DNA of 5,489 bases from an uncultured Blautia sp. GTDB taxonomy: Bacteria > Bacillota > Clostridia > Lachnospirales > Lachnospiraceae. Below, piece after piece: positions 1 through 5,439 of the stretch (its first letter is position 1; every line of letters starts with the position of its first letter). The notes under the pieces were generated by a model. It did no database searches and was not told the DNA's origin. It saw only the letters and a list, made by a program, of their open reading frames with translations. The stretch lies in contig URYM01000138.1 in the NCBI GenBank assembly GCA_900552095.1, positions 1-5,489 on the forward strand, in the 5' to 3' direction. Position numbers and translations under genes: made by a program.

Positions 1-1
1 G

Positions 2-1132
2 CGTGACCGGGAATACCGAAGAGCCGCTTCCGGCCAGAAAATAATGGTGCTGCTGGGAACGGTGCTGCTGGCAGCTGGTATTGGCGCCGGCGTCTGGGGA
101 TTCCAGGTCAGAATGGGCGAACTTTTCACAGAAGCATATGAGCAGGTGGCTGAGATGGCCGGAAAGGATGACTACGATGCGATAATCAGTCAGGGAATCG
201 ATCTGCTGAATGAAGATCGATACAGGAGCGCTATGAGACGGGAGCCGAAGAAAAAGGCGGATCTTCTGTATCTGGTGGCGAACAGTTACTTTGAACAGGA
301 AGACTATCCGCATGCGGTATCTTTTTATCAGGAGGCGGTTGCCTGCAATCAGGAAAACCCGGAATATTTCCGGGATTATGCCATAGCACTGGCAAGGCAG
401 GAGAAGACGGAGGAAGCTGAAGAAATTCTGGAGCAGGCAGTGGCGCTTGGACTGGAAGAAGATCATATTTATCTTGTGCAGGCGGAGATCGCTGCGGGAC
501 GCCGGGATTATGGAACGGCGGTGGAAAATTTCCAGGAAGCGATCCGGATATCGGAGAACGATTATCTGCGCACCAGAGCCTCGCTTTTATGCGCCCGGGT
601 ATACCGAAGCCTGGGAGAAGGCGCGCAGGAGAGAGCAATCCTGGAGGAAGCCAGAGACTATGCAGATCCGGGGCAGTACAAAGCGGTGACAAGGGCTCTC
701 GGCGCGGCCTGTGTGCGGGCTTATAATCAGGCCGCGGAAGAACAGGAAAAGGAAGCTGCGCTTGCGGAGGCGCTGGACTGTTATCTGGATCTGGTGAATG
801 GAGACGCGCCTGCCTTTCAGGATCAGATGAACCTGGCGGTTGTGTACGAGATCGCCGGGAAGTATCAGGAGGCGGAGCAGCAGTTTCTGGATATGAAGGA
901 AGGCTATCCCGACGATTATCGGATCTATATGCGGCTTGCGCTTCTGTACTGTTCGATGGAAGCAGAAAAGGCGGAGGAAGAGAGAGATTACAGTCTGGTG
1001 AAGGAAAATTACGATCTGGCCGCGCAGTACTATGAGAAAACTGCCCAGTCGGGAATGTCGGATGAGAATATGCAGGATCTGGAAGAGATCATCAACCAGC
1101 TGTATGAGAAAGGATGGCTGAGCGGAGAATGA
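2..1132 (+). CDS. TPR-repeat membrane protein, 5'-truncated at the window edge (possible C-terminal part of a receptor Ser/Thr kinase)
   Basis: The frame has no stop back to base 2 and reads RDREYRRAASGQK immediately before the first ATG at 44. That ATG has no Shine-Dalgarno sequence upstream, so I take the gene to be cut by the window edge rather than to start there. Numbering from the Met at 44, residues 1-20 are a hydrophobic helix preceded by a basic stretch, which predicts N-inside topology. Residues 72-171 hold about three TPR-like helix pairs (for example ANSYFEQEDYPHAVSFYQEA, then a unit ending in YGTAVENFQEAIRI). Residues 258-330 hold further ones (VVYEIAGKYQEAEQQFLDM). TPRs are protein-binding scaffolds, and here they would lie outside the membrane. 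No enzyme motif is visible. A basic juxtamembrane segment, a TM helix and outer TPRs also occur in receptor-like kinases of Lachnospiraceae, and an FHA gene lies downstream, so a kinase N-terminus is plausible but unseen. It shares ATGA with the next gene. Confidence 0.8.
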   Translation, partial: RDREYRRAASGQKIMVLLGTVLLAAGIGAGVWGFQVRMGELFTEAYEQVAEMAGKDDYDAIISQGIDLLNEDRYRSAMRREPKKKADLLYLVANSYFEQEDYPHAVSFYQEAVACNQENPEYFRDYAIALARQEKTEEAEEILEQAVALGLEEDHIYLVQAEIAAGRRDYGTAVENFQEAIRISENDYLRTRASLLCARVYRSLGEGAQERAILEEARDYADPGQYKAVTRALGAACVRAYNQAAEEQEKEAALAEALDCYLDLVNGDAPAFQDQMNLAVVYEIAGKYQEAEQQFLDMKEGYPDDYRIYMRLALLYCSMEAEKAEEERDYSLVKENYDLAAQYYEKTAQSGMSDENMQDLEEIINQLYEKGWLSGE

Positions 1133-1269
1133 CGCAGGGAGAGATTTTGATTGCGGCAGGAGCCGCACTGGCAGTACTGGGACTGGTTCTTCTTTTGGCA
1201 GGGGGAATTGGTTTTGGAGTGAGAAAGAAGAAGATAAAAGAAAAATTATATGACAGATATGGATTTTAA
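1129..1269 (+). CDS. Small single-span membrane protein, 46 aa
   Basis: This short frame starts at the ATG inside the ATGA overlap with the stop of the TPR gene and ends at TAA 1267-1269, 16 nt before the next start. It encodes a short polar N-terminus (MTQGE), a transmembrane helix at about residues 6-30 rich in Ala, Leu and Gly, and a strongly basic tail (RKKKIKEK, residues 32-39) ending DRYGF. The basic tail predicts C-inside, N-outside topology. A GGAG at 1124-1127 is too close to the ATG to be a good ribosome site, so translation is probably coupled to the upstream gene. Without this ORF there would be an unexplained gap of about 150 nt in an otherwise gap-free operon, which supports it being real. 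I do not recognise a family. It could be a small partner subunit of one of the flanking membrane proteins. Confidence 0.7.
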   Translation: MTQGEILIAAGAALAVLGLVLLLAGGIGFGVRKKKIKEKLYDRYGF

Positions 1270-1271
1270 GC

Positions 1272-1277
1272 AGGAGG
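1272..1277 (+). promoter_or_regulatory. Strong ribosome binding site (AGGAGG) that fixes the start of the YARHG gene
   Basis: AGGAGG lies 8 nt upstream of the ATG at 1286. An earlier in-frame ATG at 1250 has no such site and would overlap the small upstream gene, so the start is set at 1286. That start also places the zinc-ribbon Cys at residue 3, as in the paralogous gene at 2800. Confidence 0.85.
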
Positions 1278-1285
1278 AGATCAGT

Positions 1286-2203
1286 ATGTTTTGCGAAAAT
1301 TGCGGAGCAAAGTTAAAAGAAGATGACCGGTTCTGTCCGGAGTGCGGAACACCGGTAAAAGTGTCTTCGGACGCCGGCCGGGAGCAGGGGCAGCAGACTT
1401 ATCAGCAGCCGGGGTATGATGAGCAGCAGACTTATCAGCAGCCGGAGTATGGCGGGCAGCAGCCTTATCAGCAGCCCGGATTCAGTGAGCAGCAGCCCTA
1501 TCGGCAGCCGGAGCAGAGGCAGCAGTTTTATCAGCAGGAATATCAGGAGCCGGAGCCTCAGCGCCGGGAGGAGATCAAACGGAGAAAGGTGCAGGAGAAA
1601 AAGAAGAAAAATCAGACCGTAACGCTGGTTGTGTTAGGAGTGGCGGTTGCAGCGCTTCTGGCAGCTGTTATCTTCGGTATCTGGATGCTGATGAAACCGG
1701 CAAAAGAGGAGGAATACGCATCTCCCCAGGTGTCGGTGAGCCCAACGGAAGAGCCGGATGAAAAAGAAGATATGGAGGGGAAAAAAGAAGAGAAGGAAAA
1801 AGAGGACAAAGAGGAGAAAGAAGAGAAGGTAACAGTTACAGCAACACCCACACCTACAGCTGAGCCTACGCCTACGCTGCCGCCTGTTACGACCGTGACG
1901 CCCACACTGGCGCCGGCGGGAGACTTTATTTTTCCCGACAGCAACAGCCGCTATCTGAGTTATGATGAAGTGTATGCAAAAAACCAGCAGGAACTGTCCT
2001 ATGCGAGAAATGAAATTTTTGCCCGCCACGGCAGAAAGTTCAAGTCTGCAGATCTGCAGAGCTATTTTGGAAGTAAGTCCTGGTATACGCCGCTGTATGA
2101 GCCGGATGAATTTGCGGCAATTCAGGATTCTCTCTTTAATGATTACGAGAAAGAAAATATCAAGCAGATCACGAAAGTGGAGAAGGACAAGGGTTATGAG
2201 TAA
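1286..2203 (+). CDS. Zinc-ribbon, transmembrane, YARHG-domain protein
   Basis: This is a 305-residue protein with a clear modular order. A zinc ribbon occupies residues 3-21 (C3-x2-C6, C17-x2-C20). Gln/Tyr/Pro-rich 11-residue repeats follow at 36-89. A basic stop (RRKVQEKKKK, 99-108) precedes a transmembrane helix at about 111-136, giving N-inside topology. Outside come a Lys/Glu-rich segment (155-181), a Thr/Pro-rich stalk (183-211) and a YARHG domain (about 219-293). The YARHG domain shows the family signature (YARNEIFARHGRKF at 239-252, then SWYTP and a final EKENI). YARHG is an extracellular domain of unknown molecular function, common in Gram-positive envelope proteins and often next to zinc-ribbon segments. 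The stalk suggests that the domain is held away from the membrane, perhaps within or beyond the cell wall. The end overlaps the FHA gene by 8 nt. Domain assignment is firm; the role is not known. Confidence 0.9.
   Translation: MFCENCGAKLKEDDRFCPECGTPVKVSSDAGREQGQQTYQQPGYDEQQTYQQPEYGGQQPYQQPGFSEQQPYRQPEQRQQFYQQEYQEPEPQRREEIKRRKVQEKKKKNQTVTLVVLGVAVAALLAAVIFGIWMLMKPAKEEEYASPQVSVSPTEEPDEKEDMEGKKEEKEKEDKEEKEEKVTVTATPTPTAEPTPTLPPVTTVTPTLAPAGDFIFPDSNSRYLSYDEVYAKNQQELSYARNEIFARHGRKFKSADLQSYFGSKSWYTPLYEPDEFAAIQDSLFNDYEKENIKQITKVEKDKGYE
1391..1552 (+). repeat. Five tandem 33-nt (11-residue) Gln/Tyr/Pro repeats within the YARHG gene
   Basis: The units read QQTYQQPGYDE, QQTYQQPEYGG, QQPYQQPGFSE, QQPYRQPEQR (one residue short) and QQFYQQEYQEP. 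The DNA repeats as well (CAGCAGxCTTATCAGCAGCC in the first three), so slippage or recombination could change copy number. The repeats lie between the zinc ribbon and the transmembrane helix, on the predicted cytoplasmic side. Such Gln/Tyr/Pro sequences are usually disordered and may be interaction or condensation segments. Confidence 0.85.
1748..1918 (+). other. Low-complexity stalk-coding segment: Lys/Glu block followed by Thr/Pro block
   Basis: Residues 155-181 of the YARHG protein are almost all Glu, Lys and Asp, encoded by near-pure purine DNA (1774-1806 and 1808-1829 are purine-only on this strand). Residues 183-211 switch abruptly to Thr, Pro, Val and Ala (TATPTPTAEPTPT and onward). A charged block then a Thr/Pro block between a membrane helix and an outer domain is typical of wall-spanning linkers, and the Thr residues could be glycosylated. 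Confidence 0.75.
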
Positions 2204-2783
2204 AAAAGGGATTTTCTTGAGAGGTATCAGCACACCGGGGCAGGAGACGTTTCAGATTGACCGGGAAGGATTTGTGATCGGAAAGGGAACCGAAGGAACG
2301 GACGGGGTCATTTCTGGTGTCTGTACTGTAAGCAGACAACATCTGCAGGCAGACTGGAAGGAGGGACGGGTCTGGATTACAGACCTGTCCAGCACCAATG
2401 GGACTTTTATAAATGGAATCCAGATTCCGCCGATGACTCCCCGGGAAATTTTTGCCGGGGATGAGATTGCACTGGCTGACTATATCTTTTTGGCGGAGCC
2501 GGTGGAGAAGGAACGTCTGCTGATCGTGGAAGAACCGGGAAATGACTGGAGTACGCTGGAACAGGCGGTATATGAAAATCTGTCCTGCCGGTATGAGATT
2601 CAGGTGATCCGGGACTACTTTGCGCTGGAGGAGTATTTCCGCCAGGAGAGAAAGCTGGATGTAATGTTGGTGGAAGAGAGTCTGTATGGGAAATATCTGG
2701 AGCGTCATCAGATTGGCTGGCTGATTCTGCTTAAGCCGGAAATGAAAGAAGACAGCCGGGAGCTGATTGAAAATCTGAGGTAA
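2196..2783 (+). CDS. FHA-domain protein with a receiver-like C-terminal half
   Basis: The start is the ATG at 2196, inside the end of the YARHG gene (8-nt overlap), with AAGGA at 2183-2187 as ribosome site. The open frame runs further left, but those codons lie within the YARHG gene and are not credible. The product is 195 residues with no membrane segment. Residues about 5-100 are an FHA domain, which binds phosphothreonine peptides: FVIGK (26-30), VSRQHL (45-50, the SxxH motif), DLSSTNGTFING (63-74) and a closing strand. The conserved Arg after IG is Lys here. Residues 107-195 look like alternating strands and helices starting RLLIVEE, with LDVMLVEES and IGWLILLKPE as later strands. This resembles a CheY-like pseudo-receiver whose acidic pocket is degenerate (EE where DD is usual) and which ends early. 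The FHA call is firm and the second half is inference. It probably reads phosphorylation of a neighbouring protein. Confidence 0.88.
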   Translation: MSKKGIFLRGISTPGQETFQIDREGFVIGKGTEGTDGVISGVCTVSRQHLQADWKEGRVWITDLSSTNGTFINGIQIPPMTPREIFAGDEIALADYIFLAEPVEKERLLIVEEPGNDWSTLEQAVYENLSCRYEIQVIRDYFALEEYFRQERKLDVMLVEESLYGKYLERHQIGWLILLKPEMKEDSRELIENLR

Positions 2784-2786
2784 AAG

Positions 2787-2792
2787 AGGAGG
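2787..2792 (+). promoter_or_regulatory. Strong ribosome binding site (AGGAGG) for the double zinc-ribbon gene
   Basis: AGGAGG is 7 nt upstream of the ATG at 2800. The 12-nt block AGGAGGAGATCA is identical to the one ahead of the other zinc-ribbon gene (1272-1283), and both genes then begin ATGTTTTG. Confidence 0.85.
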
Positions 2793-2799
2793 AGATCAC

Positions 2800-3204
2800 A
2801 TGTTTTGTCCGAAGTGCGGTCATAGAAATGAAGAGGAGGCACGATTTTGCGAGGAATGCGGAACTTTGCTGGAAAAAGCAGAACCGGAACGTCCCAGGTG
2901 TCCCAGATGCGGAGCCGGGATTGCGGATGAGAACGCAGGGTTTTGTCCGGAGTGCGGCAAGCCGCTGAGAGAGGAAGAAGCTGCGGTGCCTGTCTTTGAA
3001 GAGGCAGGGGAGGAAGAGAAAGTGTCTATGAAACTGCCGATCGTGCTGGGAGTGATAGCGGCAGTGCTGGCGGCTGCTGTGATCGGTCTTGGAATCTGGT
3101 ACAACAGTTTGTCAAAAAAGGCGGATGATTATACGGTTCCGGATTTCAGTCAGCTGATAGAAGAAGCTGAGGATGGAAACAGTATCGGAGGCTTGGAATC
3201 ATGA
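2800..3204 (+). CDS. Double zinc-ribbon single-span membrane protein
   Basis: This 134-residue protein begins with two zinc ribbons in tandem: C3-x2-C6 with C17-x2-C20, and C34-x2-C37 with C49-x2-C52. All eight Cys are present, so both should bind Zn. An acidic linker follows (58-73), then one transmembrane helix at about 79-101 and a short tail of about 33 residues, acidic at its end (DDYTVPDFSQLIEEAED). The first ribbon resembles that of the YARHG protein, but no YARHG or other outer domain follows, so this looks like a shortened paralog. Topology is likely N-inside because reduced zinc ribbons are normally cytoplasmic, although the LysLys after the helix makes a charge-based prediction ambiguous. 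Its stop overlaps the next start as ATGA. Zinc ribbons of this type usually mediate protein or nucleic acid contacts; no specific partner can be named. Confidence 0.88.
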   Translation: MFCPKCGHRNEEEARFCEECGTLLEKAEPERPRCPRCGAGIADENAGFCPECGKPLREEEAAVPVFEEAGEEEKVSMKLPIVLGVIAAVLAAAVIGLGIWYNSLSKKADDYTVPDFSQLIEEAEDGNSIGGLES

Positions 3205-5432
3205 AAAGCAGAAAAGCAAGAAGCATTCTGAGCACGCTTCTCGGACTGCTTTGTCTGTTCCTTGCGGGAATCGGGGCTTATCTGGGGGTACAGATCAGTC
3301 AGGTGAAGCGCTATGAGGAACAGATTTCTCTGGGAGATAAATACCTGGAAGAACTGGATTATGAAAATGCGGAGATTGCCTACCGCAAGGCAGTAGAGAT
3401 CAGTGAGAAGCGGGAGAGCAGTTACGTGAAACTGACCGTTCTCTATATAGAGCAGGAAGAGTATGAAAAGGCCGCTCAGATTATAGAAGAAGGACGGGAA
3501 CAGACCGGTAAGGAAGAGGTTTTCTCAGATCTTCAGCAGCAAGTGGAAGAGCTGGAACCTTCCCGGGAGCCGGAAGAAGACACTTCCCAGAAAGAAGAAG
3601 AGAAAGAGTCTTTTGACTGGGAGCGCGCTTTTGAGAAGACCATCCTCTCGGAACTGGAACTTCTGACTTCGGAGGATTTAAATTACAGTACATCCTCTTC
3701 CGTTTATTATCATCAGAGCGGGGTGATCAGTGCGGATATCGTGGAATTTGAAGGGAAAACGTATCTCTACTGTATTTATCTGGCTGCAGAGAAGGGAAAT
3801 GCCGGTTGGGCGAACCGTTTTCATTTGGTACTGTATCGCGGCGAAGATTTTTCTCAGGTAGGTGATGTGAGACTGGGAGAAATGGACTATTTTGGAGGAT
3901 GGGCGCTTCGCGGACAGAAAGCAGCGGTTATGCTGAGAGAAGAGGAAGAATGTCTGCAGTGGGTTTTTGGCGGATATACGGAATACTGGGAAAGCATGGG
4001 GCAGGAGACTGCGGTTGTTTCCTTTGACGGAGGCGAACTGAAAAAAGAACTGATCCTGACGAGTCATGAGGGTGGAAATGAATCTGTTGTAAAGCGAAAC
4101 GGGGAAGAAGTTTACGCTTATTATGATGAACAGCTGCAGACGGGGACTGCTGCCAGCGGTGCGGAGGCCTATGCGCAGGAACTGGAAAGAGAGCATCTTC
4201 CGGAGAATCTGGAGGCCTTCGGACAGGAAAAAGAAATCTGCCGTCTGGAATATACGGCAGTCCAGACAGATGGAACGGGATCCGGAAGTTATACGGGAAC
4301 GGTAACGGACCACACAGGTCTGGCCGGAAGACTGGAAGGGAAGGCAGAACCGGAACAGAATACAGAGGAGAGCGGAGATTATGAGATGCCCCAGGAGCAT
4401 TGGGAGATGCTCAGTTTTATGACGGGGCAGATGATAAACATGCTTGACTATAAGGGGATGATCTCCGAGGGAACCGAAGTCGGGATTGCAGATCTTCCCC
4501 AGGAGTATATCGGGGAGCTGGCTCCCTGTCTTGATGAATTTTGGATGAGGGAAGCATTTCCTTCTCTGCGAATGGATGGCGCTTATGCCTATTATGAGGA
4601 GTCGGTGATCCGCAGCTTTTTCCGCTCTGTGACAGGAGTGGAGCTGGATGGGATCTTAAAGGCGGATCAGGAAATGACGCTGACCTTTGATAATGGAGAA
4701 TATGGCATCATTTTGGCTGACGGCGCTCCGCTTTATACTGTTCGGTATCTGGAAGGGATCCGCCAGGGAGATACGGTGACGGCTCTGATGGAACTGCTTG
4801 AAACAGGAAATACTGTGCGGACCAGCGCAGGCTGCTATCAGGTGAAATATGGCATTGATCCGGGAAGCGTGTTTGGGCATTATCTGATTTCTGTGGAAAA
4901 GCTTCCGGATCCGGACGGGGCATTTTCAGAAATCTCCGCCTCCTCCACACTGGCTGAAGCCGGGCAGGATCACAGCCCTGCGGTACTGAGGGATCACGAT
5001 ATGACCACAGCCTGGGCTGAGGGTGTGGACGGAACCGGCGTGGGTGAGACGATCCGGATCTCGGCGCAGGGAGTGCAGAAGGTACACGGTATCCGGCTGG
5101 GGCTCGGCTTTCTGAAGGATCAGGGGCTGCTTGAGCGGAATGGAAGGCCTGCAGCCCTGCATTTTGCCTTCTCAGACGGGACAGAACTGGATGCGGTGTT
5201 TGAACCGGATCTGTATGGAGTGGAAATGAAAGAGGGCGTTCAGGCTTCGTATCATGTCACCCCCCTGGCAGCAGGTTACGGCGCGGATCGGTGGGAACTT
5301 GCGCAAGGCTATCTGGACTACGTATCTTTCGGACAGGAGATTGAGACAGAGTGGATCGAGATCACGATTACAGATGCCCGGGCGGGAACAAAATATGAGG
5401 ATACCTGCATTTCCGAACTGGTAGTTTACTGA
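3201..5432 (+). CDS. Membrane-anchored TPR protein with C-terminal NADase-type glycan-binding (discoidin-like) domain
   Basis: The start is an ATG in the ATGA overlap, with GGAGG at 3187-3191 nine nt upstream. The product is 743 residues. A basic N-terminus (MKSRKARS) and hydrophobic helix (8-30) form a signal anchor without a lipobox Cys or clear cleavage site, so the rest should be outside. Residues 41-105 hold two TPR units (GDKYLEELDYENAEIAYRKA is the first). A Glu-rich linker follows (117-138). Residues about 139-380 are beta-rich and about 396-572 mixed; I recognise neither. Residues 577-743 match the NADase-type glycan-binding domain, a galactose-binding-like fold: ISASSTL at its start, DMTTAWAEG (600-608) followed by GTGVGETI, and KYEDTCISEL at the end (731-740). 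That domain was named from streptococcal NAD glycohydrolase, but no NADase catalytic domain is recognisable here. Likely role: surface protein binding a glycan or a partner. The gene is complete and the contig ends 7 nt later. Confidence 0.88.
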   Translation: MKSRKARSILSTLLGLLCLFLAGIGAYLGVQISQVKRYEEQISLGDKYLEELDYENAEIAYRKAVEISEKRESSYVKLTVLYIEQEEYEKAAQIIEEGREQTGKEEVFSDLQQQVEELEPSREPEEDTSQKEEEKESFDWERAFEKTILSELELLTSEDLNYSTSSSVYYHQSGVISADIVEFEGKTYLYCIYLAAEKGNAGWANRFHLVLYRGEDFSQVGDVRLGEMDYFGGWALRGQKAAVMLREEEECLQWVFGGYTEYWESMGQETAVVSFDGGELKKELILTSHEGGNESVVKRNGEEVYAYYDEQLQTGTAASGAEAYAQELEREHLPENLEAFGQEKEICRLEYTAVQTDGTGSGSYTGTVTDHTGLAGRLEGKAEPEQNTEESGDYEMPQEHWEMLSFMTGQMINMLDYKGMISEGTEVGIADLPQEYIGELAPCLDEFWMREAFPSLRMDGAYAYYEESVIRSFFRSVTGVELDGILKADQEMTLTFDNGEYGIILADGAPLYTVRYLEGIRQGDTVTALMELLETGNTVRTSAGCYQVKYGIDPGSVFGHYLISVEKLPDPDGAFSEISASSTLAEAGQDHSPAVLRDHDMTTAWAEGVDGTGVGETIRISAQGVQKVHGIRLGLGFLKDQGLLERNGRPAALHFAFSDGTELDAVFEPDLYGVEMKEGVQASYHVTPLAAGYGADRWELAQGYLDYVSFGQEIETEWIEITITDARAGTKYEDTCISELVVY

Positions 5433-5439
5433 TGGAGGG

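Noticed and set aside
1250..1285. Twelve extra N-terminal residues (MTDMDFKQEEIS) for the YARHG protein
   Set aside because: No ribosome site precedes the ATG at 1250, it overlaps the small membrane protein gene, and the AGGAGG at 1272 is ideally spaced for the ATG at 1286, which also matches the start of the paralogous zinc-ribbon gene.
2045..2060. Perfect 16-bp palindrome TCTGCAGATCTGCAGA
   Set aside because: It encodes ordinary residues within the YARHG domain, there is no promoter or second copy nearby, and a tandem CTGCAGAT is enough to explain it. Probably chance.
1962..2195. Upstream 78-residue extension of the FHA protein
   Set aside because: It lies wholly inside the YARHG coding region in another frame, its sequence is arginine/serine-rich and domain-free, and the ATG at 2196 begins directly at the first FHA strand.
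1612..2233. Long antisense frames opposite the YARHG gene
   Set aside because: They are Phe/Leu/Ser- or Arg/Cys-rich mirror images of the Lys/Glu and Thr/Pro low-complexity coding segment, with no ribosome site or recognisable domain.
1..5439. CRISPR arrays, tRNA, rRNA, riboswitch or rho-independent terminator
   Set aside because: I looked on both strands; the native sequence is nearly all coding, and the only gaps are two 16-nt spacers filled by ribosome sites.
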